DNA of 64,000 nt from Eonycteris spelaea (lineage: Eukaryota; Chordata; Mammalia; Chiroptera; Pteropodidae), in NCBI GenBank assembly GCA_003508835.1, contig PUFA01000034.1, positions 7,652,501 through 7,716,500 on the forward strand, given 5' to 3'. Shown piece after piece: positions 1 to 12,500 of this stretch (position 1 is its first letter; each line of letters begins with the position of its first letter). A model generated the notes under the pieces. It was not told where the DNA came from, made no database searches, and saw only the letters and a program-made list of their open reading frames with translations. Both the position numbers and the translations under genes were made by a program.

Positions 1-446
1 GATTCCTAGTTTTTAAAAAAATCAAATTAATTGATTTTTAAATCAAATAGAGAACTATGTGTCAAAGAAAGTCTAAAATAACATTCATTCAACCATTGAT
101 ACTGGTTATTCCCTGAGAGGGAAGTGAAGGAGAATAAGATGTGAGAGGTCATAGAAAATGTTACATTGTTTGAATAGTTTGCAATTAATATATGTTATAG
201 CTTAGTTTTTAATGAAAATGTGAAAAAAAATGTATTGGCCAAAATAGAAGGAAACATCAAATGAAAATAATGGAAATCATGACCTTAAAATTAAAAGGGC
301 TTCTATTTTATTCTTGCATTCAAGTTTTCAAAAGGACTTTTTGTTTAACAATACATAAAATAAAGTAAGTCTTTCAGTTTCTTTTTTTTTCCAGGCTTAG
401 TATTACACATGCCAAAGTGTAAAGAAATGATCTGTTGTTTCCTTAG
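1..446 (+). other. DOCK10: Intron before E1 (3' part)
   Basis: AT-rich intronic sequence with no recognised repeat or RNA gene. It ends at the real acceptor (ccttag, 441-446). A decoy acceptor with a long T tract ends at 394. Confidence 0.7.
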
Positions 447-593
447 CTTTCTCGGACTCAAAGATTTCCTGAATCTTACCGGAATGAATTGGACAATCTT
501 GTAATGGTCCTATCTGATCACGTGATTTGGAAATACAAAGATGCCCTTGAAGAAACAAGAAGGGCCAACCATAGCGTTGCCAGATTTCTCAAG
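447..593 (+). CDS. DOCK10: DOCK10 exon E1 (window numbering)
   Basis: 49 codons, phase 0 at both ends, after acceptor ttccttag and before donor AAG|gtacag. It encodes fragment residues 1-49, including [20 protein letters not shown], a helical segment between DHR-1 and DHR-2. It joins in frame to the next exon. A stronger-looking acceptor lies 52 nt upstream (see findings). Confidence 0.95.
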
Positions 594-3500
594 GTACAGT
601 TATAGGAGATCACAATTCCATTCAAGCCCCCGTGTAGTGAACGCAAGGTGTTCTAAATGTTAATCAGTTCACATCTCCATTTATGATAAAGAGTCAAAAC
701 TAGCACTCTTAGAAAAATGATTTTATCCATGCATCTTTTCTGCTTGAAAATACGTTGTAATTTTTTGCCCAATTTGGAGATTTTGTAGAACAAAGAGCAA
801 GGTTAGATAAAAGTATCCACTTGAGTGTTTTCAAATCATAGCACTTCTAAATATTTTTAGAAAAAAAAGGAAATGTTTAAAGGACAAGCTACACTGAGCA
901 ATGTTATTCTCTAGGTATTTCTGCCCTTGAAGTGATGTTCTGGATTAACTACAGTTCTAACAATGAAGTCAAATATCTGATTTAGGAAAACTTTGGGAAA
1001 TTTAACATTTTTATTATATACTTTCAGGCTCTTTTTTAACATGATGAAAATGTTATGCACTAAGCAAAGAAGAGAAAAATATCAATTAAAGTGTTGAGCA
1101 ACTGGATATATATGGAAATTGGTTATATTTCTTTGGGTTACAGGCATTCATATTGACTTGAGAAGAAAAAATATATAAAGTAAAAAAAAAAAAAAGCTAA
1201 TGCAAAATCATGGTTTATCATTTAACAGATAATGCACTCAACTAGAAAGATAATGTTGATCTCCTCTTTCTTCTCTTGCCCAGCTATGAGCTATCATAAA
1301 CTTGCTGGAGCCACTTTTCTTGTTTCTTTGTGGTAGACACCAGAACATACCAGATAGGTTATTAAATAAATATAATAATTTAAGAGGCTATGGATGTCGA
1401 TGGAAAATTAGGCTGAGTTGTCTTTGGTGACTTTTAATCCAGTCTAATTTATTTTTTAATGTGTTAAGCATATTTTAAATTATACATTAATTTGTTCTCA
1501 CCTTGAATTTATTTTTTTCTTCAATGTTTTGCCTCTCACTTTTCCTTTCCCTTGCTCCTAGAAAGGGAAAGGAATGGTCAGGGTTAAGAGGGAAGAGGGT
1601 AAAGGAGAAAAATTAATTACTCTAGTTTTCCACTACATCTTAAGACTATGGGAATAAGTTTATTATTATGCTGGTAGTTCATTTGAAGTGCTTTACAGAA
1701 GGGGAAACTTGGAAAGGATGATACTGTCCAATTGTAAGCAAATTATGTTTTTAAAATATCTGCATTATTCTTTCCTAAATGGCAAAAAAAAAAAAAAATG
1801 ATGGATAAGCAAATTTTTAAAAGGGAAAAGAACCTCTTATCTACCGATCTTAGCTTAAATACTCTGAATTTGTTGGAATAAAGGGATGCTTTCCTTGGAG
1901 CTCATTTATTCAACACCGATGCTGGTGGTATACGTCTAACACAGGGGCAAAAAATATATATATATATGCCCAAAATGAAAAAGGACAAGATGAAGTAAAA
2001 GGCTAATGGTGGTACCAGTGATTTTGTAAAATCCGTAGGCAAAGAGCATCAAATGACACGAGATAAGCAAATATAGTCTCTATAAGGTATGTAGAGCACA
2101 CAGGTCGCACATTGAAAGCAATACTTACAGGTGAAGTTCGTAAATAGAAACATTAATTTAGTATATTGTACATCATAGAAGCCCATCATACACACATTGT
2201 TTTCAAAGTGTAGCTTTAGGTACGTCATTTGAGCTAGGAGAGGAAAAGGGAAAGGGAGAGAAAGTGATCTTTTATGTGAACTTGAAAGTAGTCATTTAGT
2301 ACAACACCTGTGAATTGACAAACTTTTGCCTTCAGCTGCTAGACGTGCTCAGCGTTGCCCACCCGTGTCGGCGTGTAATTCTCTTCCAGTCCCAGAAACC
2401 TGATAATAGTTATTTGCCCAACTGGGCTTCAAACAACTTTTCTCTCTTTTAGTTACTTAATTATACATTAGTAATCAAATTCTGTGAATTAGTTATTATT
2501 GGAATTTAACTACTGAAATGTAACTGTAACCTGTGCTTATTCCAAGGCTGGAGAAAGCACTCTACCTGGTGTGGGTATGTAAAAATGTCCTAAGGTTAGA
2601 ATGCACTCTTTTTCATATCATGGGAAAATAATATATTTGCAGCAATTATGCCAAAAACCTTGTATATTTCCCTGACTATTCTCTCTGGAAGTAGATAAGA
2701 TACAAATGGATCCATGACTACCTAGGTAGCTTTTGTAATTTTTTCTTTAACTGCCAATCTGGGTCACAATTCTAACTTACTTGAATGTGTCTATCTAGTT
2801 CTTTTTCTTCTGCAGACATAATACCAAAGAGGTATCAAAGGAAAGTTTATCCTGATTTTTATTTTCCTTTTCAGTTGGCCGTATCTTTTTAGCTACTTGC
2901 CTGATGAATTACTACTTTATTTCAATTAGCTTTTGGAAACCATGGAAATCATGTTTAAGAGACAGACTTAGTGTGTTAGCAAAATATGTTTAAAGAAACA
3001 CCTGTGGTATTTCTCTCTAAATATTAAAAAAAGATCAACAAGAAAGTCTCTGAAAAGGGGAAATCTTCATATCTACTGTAGCTGACCTTTTCTAAAATTT
3101 TTAATGGTCCTTAAAGTGCAGTTGTTTGAATTTAGAATTTTACCTTTTTTTTAGCGCTGCTTCACCTTCATGGATCGGGGCTTTGTGTTTAAGATGATTA
3201 ACAATTACATCAGCATGTTCTCCTCTGGCGAGCTCAAGGTAAGCACCGCTACGGCACTGTAAATAAACGCCAGATCTGTGTGTATCTGCCTAGAACATTA
3301 ACCTCTTGATTCTTGGCACCAAAAAAGTAGTTTATGTTCCAATGAGAGGCGGTCTCTTAAAATGGGTCATCGGCTACGTAAGTCTTCCAAATCCTTCCTT
3401 AATGGGGGTCAAAGAAGAGTGGAGTGACGGTGTTTACAGCTCACTTCTATCTCCTGTGGATGGGGAAGGAGTGACTGTTGCCAGCGGCACTTCCCGTAGC

Positions 3501-6500
3501 CCAGTTTGCTCAGGGCTGCATCAGTTACAGTGCTAAAAGTCTGCTCCCTGGAAATCCTTGAATCTTGGGCAAAATGGACAATTGATGCCCTACCTAAATA
3601 GGAGGTGTGTGTCAGGAGATAGTCGGAAACGGCTCTCTAGAGAACAGTGGAATATTCTCGAAGTGTGACTTCAAGACTAATGCGGTAGCATCGCCTCAGA
3701 ACTGAAACCTGTATCGTATCAAGACTTTCAGGCCATTGTTGTGCACGCCCAGGTCTGGGAACCACAGGACTATAGCAAGGCATATGCTGAAGGGAAACAA
3801 GCCTAGAAATAAATCAGATCATGACAGCTGTTATCCACTGAGATTCTTTGGGTTGCAAGCAACCAAAACTTACTCCAATTTGAGCAAAAGGGAATTTATT
3901 GGAAGAATATTGGGAGTAAATAGCATCAGTGAAGCAGCTGTTGAATTAGACCAAGGAAAAAGGGACGAGGCACATAGAGGGCAGGAATAATCGCAAAGGA
4001 GGAACCACTGGGCCAAGTCTGTTGCTGAAATGCATTGGCCAGAACCATTTTCTGCCTTGTAACACTCTGCTTAAGATTTACATTCAAGTCTACTGCCATG
4101 ACACCCTGAACAAGCCTGATCCCATCTGATCTCGGAACCTAAGCAAGGTCAAGCCTGCTTAGTACTTGGATGGGAGACCACCTAAAGACCGTGCTGTGGG
4201 CATAAAATATAAATTAAAAAATAAGGGATTGTAAGCTGACAAGGCCCTTGCAATCTGTGAGGTCGACCAAGGGTTGCCTCACCTAAAAATAAAAATAAAT
4301 TTTAAAAAAAGATTTACATTCAAGAGAGGAAGTGTGTGGTGGACTGCATTGGGTCACATGCCTGCCTCTTAAAGAGGGGAGACAGGGCTGCCCCTGAAGG
4401 AATAGTTGCCCATTAACCTTTACCCATCTGGAAGAAGGTACATTCTAAGGGGGGAATTATTCAGGTCAGTGGGAAGAATAACCACTGTAGAAAGGCCACA
4501 AATAAATAATGATCTTCTGATACCTTTCAGGTCATGCTTAGGAGCCTGAATGTTATTTTTTGGCAGCAGAGATTCACTTTTCATCAGGGGAGTTACATGA
4601 TTCTATGTCATGTGGTTTGAGCATCCAATTCTCTATGTAAATAATTTTTGAAAAAATAATCTTTGTTAGTGCTCTAATTATGCAAGAAATTTGCAGAAGA
4701 TCCATTTAGCTATAATCCCAGTAGGCCTAAATTGTATATTTTTCAAACACCAAACAGAAGGTTCTCGATGAAGAATAATTAAAGTGTAATTTGATTATAC
4801 TCCTGTTCGTCTTGACGTACAAAGCATTAAGTCAAACACAATCCTTGTTTGAAACGGCAGTATTTTAAATTATTGACCAAAGTTGTCAGAAAATATCATT
4901 CTAAAATACCTGAGAAAATATATTTCGTTTTGTTAGTTGACGATAGCGAACATAATGAAGACCATCAATCTGAGTCTTAAAAATCAATTCCTTACCATGC
5001 GTGAGAATGAAACAGAAGACTTATGAACATGCTAATTGTTCCTATTTATGTGGTTTTTCCAAGTTCACGTATCACAGTTGCTTAAGCCATGTCTGGACTC
5101 CATTTATCACTGCCCTAATCAAAACATTATTGAAAAGACAGACCTGTCTGCAAGAGCAGGGAAGAGGTTGAATTAATAACGTGTGCTGAGAACTAGTGGC
5201 ACATGGAGTTGGGTCTACTTTAGATTCTCTGCTTTGTTGTCTTCCTCAGTTCCCTGGATCACAGGAGTTGACCGACCGTAGTGCGCAGTCCTAGGATCTA
5301 AGCGTAGTTTTAGAACTTTTAGAACTCATACATGTGATAAGGCACTATTTTTCTCAGAATAAATATGTTATAAGCTTAAAGAAGCAAAACAATATAACGC
5401 AGTAAGATCTTATCTCATAGAAGCTTAACAAAGGTTACAAACGGGGTCACTTCTTTGGGGTGGCCCTGACTAGTCTCCAAAAATTGGGAGACTGACACAT
5501 TTACCACTTCAGAAGAATCCTTTAAATTGTGTCAATAATAGACATTCCATTTGCCTCTTTTTCAGACCTTATGCCAGTATAAATTTGATTTCCTTCAAGA
5601 AGTATGTCAGCATGAACATTTTATTCCTTTGTGTCTCCCCATAAGATCAGCAAACATTCCAGGTAATAATTGCCAGAATTTTCATCAGTTTCTGCAAAGT
5701 AAAAACTGTTTTTGTGTTTGTTTTTACTGTTTTCCCCTTCCTTTCCTCAATCTTGCTTTTATCTGAAGTTGACACATGAGCAGTAGACCCAGCTAATCAG
5801 ATTAAAATGTAAAAGACATTGTTGGCCTGTGGTAATGAATATAGCTCTATATTTCTCAATGTTTGTCTGTGTTCCCTTTTTTATTAAATAAAAGGCCAAC
5901 AAAATTATAAAATTGGTGATTGTAGATAAAAGAATTTTAACGTAGAGCCATACTGTCTTTCCCCATACTGGCTTCAAAACACAGCTTTCCTTTGATTTTG
6001 AGAAACATAAAATTACACAGAGGAAAAGTTATGCTTTGTGAGTATAAATTGATTTAAAATTATCAGTTAATGCGTGTAATTATGTTAGAATCCAGTTCCT
6101 CAAAATGATATTTATACAAAGAAACCAATACTTTGGAAGGCAGGCAGGCAAATGGACAGCACTGTGGATAGTGGATCTCTCTGGGTCAGAAAGACACAGA
6201 GATGGATGTGTGAGTGAGAATGGGCTCCACATTTTGTTTACTATACTTGCTGTAACATAAATGGTCTACAGAAATATTTTCATTTATTACTTTTATCATA
6301 TATATGATGCTCATTCTCTACCATCATCATCCTAGTACTAGAGTATTCCCCATCTAGACAACAGAAACTAATCAAACATCAGATGCAAAGAAAACGCAAA
6401 ATGATTTGGGAACTTAAAGTACGTTACTTCTAAGCAGTGAGTAAGTTATTCACAGGGTGCAATTTTAATATCCATGGAAAGCAGAAACTAAAATGGTAAA

Positions 6501-9500
6501 GAGCCTCTGTACATCTATTATGGCTTGCACTAGTATTTTGGAGGGAAAAAAGGAATAAAGTACATTATGCAGCCTCTAAAAGTTTTGTCGTTTTCATTTT
6601 AAATATAAGCTACATATATTATTTCATCCTTTTTCTAATCAATGAAGCACATTTAATCTAAATGCCTTCAAGAAAAGGATAGAATTGTTATATTGAATAA
6701 TAAAATTTTTAGCCTATTATTTCACATTTGTTTTGCTTTATAAACTAGCACCAAGTGGGTTAGCGAGTGGTTAAAATACTCGATAGGATCAAACCTGTAT
6801 TAGGTCATTTTGATTCCAGTTGTTTACTATTTGTCAGTAACTCAGAAAAAGGTCTGATTGTCTCTTTTTAGATCTGATATTATCAGCAGTAAACGTAAAA
6901 ATATATGTTTCATAGCAAGTAGATCGCTGATGGAAAAATAGGTGTTCAAATAGAAGGCTAAGAATTAAAATAATTTGTTCACAGTATTCCTTTTAATGAA
7001 ACAAAGAACCTAAGGCTTTTGTCTTGAAAAAACGAAGCTTTATGAAGGGCTGACTTAACATTTTAGAACAATATATTTTCATTTTTCAGCATAAATTACA
7101 TGGTTAATGAATATACCATATATCTGAGCATGGATATATCTGAACTTTTTGTTTTATTGAATCAGATCCTCTGACACCTTCGGAATCAACTCAAGAGCTA
7201 CATGCATCAGGTATTTAATGAGTTTTACATGATATTATCTAAGTATCAATAACCACATCCTAATTCAATAACATTGGTGAGTATAGATACTACAAATGTC
7301 TAGGTTTCAGATGCTAATAAATAGCCATCTATTTAATACTATCATCAAAACAGTCGAAAAGTTTTTTGAACTTTTCTCATCACATAATTAAACAATCCCC
7401 CAACTTGAATTCTTTTATGTTTTATTTCCTAGAGCTTGAATTTTTTTACTTTCCCAAAGCATCTAAAATTTCCTTAGAACGTATCACAAATAAAATTCCC
7501 ACCTATATATAATAGCATGTTTGTTCAATGTAACTGCTTTATATGCTATTTTTTTTTTCAATAAACCACAGCCTGGTTTAAGCTATCTTTTCAACAATAA
7601 TATTATTAGTATCATATAAATTGAATATAACTGGAATATTCCAGTGGTGCATTACACTAATCATAACTACCTTAATGGCTCTCCTGAAAGTTAAATAAGG
7701 TAGCACCTCTAATGTGCTTAGCCTGGTGTTGGCACACAATAGTGTTCTATAAGTGGGTGTTCATCTTATCATTAATAGTAACATTTAGGAAACACATGGA
7801 CAATTCTGAAGAAAATGCATTATGACTGAAAATTGTAACATTCCTTTTTTCGTAATTCAGGCTTAACATTTGCAGCCTCCTTTGATTTTCCCCTCTCCAT
7901 GTTCCTTCATTCTTCAGCCAACTTGCCCTGATATTACTTTTACTACTTTGGTCCTGCTACCCCAGGCCCTCTCATTTCTCCCCTCCCTCCCCTATGACCA
8001 TAGCCTCCTGTTTTGTATCCCTCACCCCACATCCTCCTACCATCTAATTCATTTACATTCTGCTATCATAATAGTAAATCAATAAAGCACAGTTCTGATT
8101 GGCCTCTGATCTCAAAGCTCTTAGTGACTTATGATTTCCTACAGAGATGCAAATGGAATTCTACAGAATTGCAAATAGGAAGAAACCTAAATGCCAGCTA
8201 CAAAATCTGTACTTAGGTTTCTCATCATCCATCCCCAATCTGTGGCTTAAATCTTAGTCTTGCTGCTCCTCTTTTGGGCGCTATGCTCACTGCTGCCCCA
8301 GTACCTGTGCTCTGCATATACCAGTGTTTTCAGAATCCGGTGCCATGGAAACCCTATCCCTTCTCCTCTACCCACTGCCTCCTTCTGCTCCCATAACTCT
8401 CCGCACCTCTAAACCTTAAGTATCTATCTCCCAAGGCTCTCTTCAACGTATGCCTTCCAAACATTTTCTGATTCTTCCAGACAGAATGTTTCTCTCATCT
8501 CAAATGCTATAATGTGGTAGACATGTCACTTTTCTGGAACTTAGCATCTGACACCACACATTGTTTGTGTTAGGAAACACACAGTACCCCTTCTCACTCA
8601 ATGCTTCTCTCACATTTCTCAACAATGTGGCAAGACCGTACCACCGAATCCTCCTGGTGGTGGGAGGAGTTGAGTCATTTGATAAATCCGCCTTGATTAT
8701 AAAGTGATCATTTGATTTTCAATAACAGGATCTCTTTACTTTCCTCATAAAGATATGCCTGAATATTCGGTCACGAATGAATTTTGCCGCAAGCACTTCT
8801 TAATCGGGATTCTGCTCCGAGAAGTTGGCTTTGCTCTGCAGGAAGACCAAGATATCAGGCACTTAGCTTTAGCTGTCCTGAAAAATCTAATGGCTAAGCA
8901 TTCATTTGATGATCGATACAGAGAACCAGTAAGTGATCTCCCTTTCAGCCTTCCTTAAACACCATTTAATGGCTCACTGCATTAAATGCATAATCAAACC
9001 AATGAGTATTGATTTTTCTGTGAATCACTCATTTTAGCTCCCTTTTCACCTAGAGAAAGCAGGCCCAGATAGCAAGCTTATACATGCCCCTGTATGGCAT
9101 GCTTCTGGACAACATGCCCAGGATTTACCTGAAGGATCTATATCCTTTCACTGTCAATACATCAAACCAGGTAAGTTTGCATAATATTTAAGATGTCTAT
9201 TTGAACCAAGAGTTTACATATATATATTTTGCCCTAGATAACCACTTCCCTTCAACTGTAAGCAACTAAAGATCAAATAGCACTTTTTGCTAGGTATTTT
9301 TGAGACATTCATATCTGTGTCATTTGTTCCAGGTTTGTTGCTAAAGCCTTCCACCTAGTCTACCTCTTAAGCATTTTGTTTTCATTTTCTTCTGTTCTCT
9401 GCATTGCCTTACAGTTCTCTACAGTTATATATATATTACCTCCTCCTAAAAGTTAGATGCTTTGCCTTTGGAATTTTTTGCAAGGTGGAGGAAGGTGGAG

Positions 9501-12500
9501 ACTTTGTTCAAAATCCAGCAGTGTCAGATACTATCTGTGTAACCTTAAATAAATTATTCAACCTCCTTAAGCCTCTATTTCCTTATTTATAAAATGGGAT
9601 AAAATACCTTCATCACAGGATTCCTATGAAGATTAGGTTGTGTTCTAGAAAACACTTATCATAGAGACTGGCACATAATAAGTATTCAAAATCGAGTTTC
9701 TGGTAATATATATGATAACCCATGACAATAATGATGTATAATCTATAATATAATCCATAAATATATCAATAACAATTCCAGCCATTTATTCTATATCTAA
9801 AAGATAGTTTCCACTACAGTGTGAAAAATTTTTAAATCATATAAGAAATCAACTTGTGATTAAGAGTATGATTTTGATAATATTCATTTTCACTGCCTGC
9901 TCTGGCAGAAGCCCTTTGCTGGAGTATAAAAGATCAAATCAAATATCACCTCATTGAAAGGGTAGTGAAGAAGGCATGCATGGGTTGAGAATGTGAAAAT
10001 ATTATAATTCCCATTCATCTCTCTACTTTGAACACAGGGGTCTAGAGATGACCTCAGCACCAACGGAGGATTTCACAGCCAGTCAGCTATGAAACATGCA
10101 AACTCTGTGGACACATCATTTTCCAAAGATGTTTTAAATTCCATAGCAGGTACTTGTGACCTTCCAAGGACACTTCTGTTTAACACTCATCCATGTTTAC
10201 GTTGTATATTATTGTGCTTTTCATCCTCTTCATAACCCATTACACATAATCTATATGGCAAAGCACGTCACATTTATAAAGCTAAAGAGTCGTCTTACAC
10301 AGTTGTTGGAATGCCATCCAGAGACTTCTCCTATTTAGCATTCATTTTTACTTGGCTCAAGGAGTAATCTACTCAGATGTCATCAAATTGTTTCATTCTG
10401 GAAACAATCTTTAAGCTTTCATTGCATACTGCCTTTTAAGATATAATAACCCTTCAACTTCAAAGACTATTTTCAAGAACTATTTTGGAAATGTCATCTT
10501 GATTTCTTATAAACTGTCAAAAATTGAAAGCTTCTTTCCCGAAAGTATCCTTGTGAACTTTTATAAAGCACTTTTAAAACAAAAAAGTTCTTCAAAAAGC
10601 TTTTTAAAAAATCAAAGAATGAGCTTTACTTTATTTTCATTTATAATGGTCTAAATCTTTCTAAATCCTTAATGCTGGCATGGCTGTTGTAAAGATACTT
10701 AAAATGTTGCAAATCTTTAATACCAATCCCAGACTTTATTTTGTCAACCTTTCACAGCACTGCTGCCACCTCAATAGTCAACATCTTTGTGGTTGATCAT
10801 TTTAGTTTTGTGGGTTTTTTTTTTTTGTCTGTGCCCATACATCTCATTATCATCTGTGTGCTGTGGCTTATGTTTGCAGCATTTTCATCAATAGCTATTT
10901 CTACAGTAAACCATGCTGATTCCAGAGCATCCTTAGCAAGTCTGGACTCCAATCCAAGCACCAATGAGAAGAGCAGTGAGAAAACCGACAACTGTGAAAA
11001 GGTAGGACTTCCCTCCCAGACGTACTCGGCATGTGAAGAGTCAGATTTCTCTTACTCTTACTCAATCCTTATTGGTTCTTTGATTCCTAGATCCCAAGAC
11101 CCTTGTCTTTGATAGGCTCAACTCTTCGATTTGACAAGTTAGATCAAGCGGAAACCAGGAGCCTTCTTATGTGCTTTCTTCACATTATGAAGACAATTTC
11201 AGAGGGTAAAGAGAGCTCTTTATAATTATATTTTTAAAAATATTTTGAATTTCAAAGAGTCTCATGGTATATGACGTTTCCTTTTAGAGACTCTGATTGC
11301 CTACTGGCAAAGAGCACCTAGTCCGGAAGTGTCTGACTTCTTCAGCATCTTGGAGTAAGTTGTAGAGTTGATTAGTTAACACTTTTTTTCTGGAACTTTC
11401 TAAAGACTTTATTATACCATACTTCATTCTAAGTATACATGTGGTGAATTATCTATCAATAATAATGCATAAAATATTTAAAGAAAATTTAATATTTTTC
11501 TTTTAATATACTTAGATGAACAGTTTGTATAAATAAAAGGGCATGAATAATTAGAATATGACTTTTTTTTCCTTTCTAGCGTTTGTCTTCAAAATTTCAG
11601 ATACCTAGGAAAACGCAATATAATAAGGTAATAATTTTTAACTTCCATTAGGTTAATCTGGTCTTTTAAAAAGAATCATGACATAATTAATGTATCAGGT
11701 TAGATTTAATGCATATGTTAGAAATCTTAAAATGCAACTAAGGCTGACCTCACATTAGACGTAGGAGTTTGACAGTTGCCCCATAACACGGAATAAAACT
11801 GTGTGGGAAGAAAAGCACAAAACACGCAGTTCTAAAAGGAAATCACATTTCAAGTAGTTCCTGAACAGATTTGTCTACTTTTATATGGATAAAACTTAAA
11901 GATACCTATTTAAGAAAATACTTCCCACAAATTTAAAAAATTAATCTGGAATAAGTTGGTGCTGTCATTCTTTCCTCATGAGACAAAAAAGCCCCCACCC
12001 AGCACCTTCACTAAAGCCCCAATTTGTCTATTTCCAGACAAAAATATAATTTTATTTTTCATAGCATTTGAATTTGACCATTTTCATTTTCATGAACATG
12101 TGAATTACAAATACTGAGCTAAGATTAAAACTTCATTTTTTCTTGCAGAAAAATTGCTGCTGCATTTAAATTTGTGCAGTCCACCCAGAACAATGGAACT
12201 CTCAAAGGATCTAATCCTTCTTGCCAAACGTCAGGTCTCTTGACACAATGGTAATGTCACATTTGCTTGATATTTAAATTTATGTTATGTGTACATGTAT
12301 GTGTCAATATGTATCTGTAGAGTATGAATACACATGCATGTGAACACAGTCACATGCACACACATGGATATATATGTATATGTTTCGAACCGAATGGAGA
12401 TTTCAAGTTTCTCTGAAGAAACTTCCTTAGGTACTTAGTATCTGCCACCACTGGCTTGTAAAGACCTAAGAGGCAAAGATTATACAAAGATTGTGGCTCG

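Noticed and set aside
4089..4200. Functional 5S rRNA gene
   Set aside because: The match is diverged and partly deleted near its end, lacks the T-run terminator, and continues into a SINE body with an A-rich tail and target-site duplication.
9480..9695. tRNA gene
   Set aside because: The tRNA-like promoter remnants belong to a MIR SINE; no cloverleaf can be formed.
10741..11112. 123-codon ORF as one exon
   Set aside because: Only 10880-11001 is coding; the rest reads through intron sequence including a poly-T stretch coding for phenylalanines.
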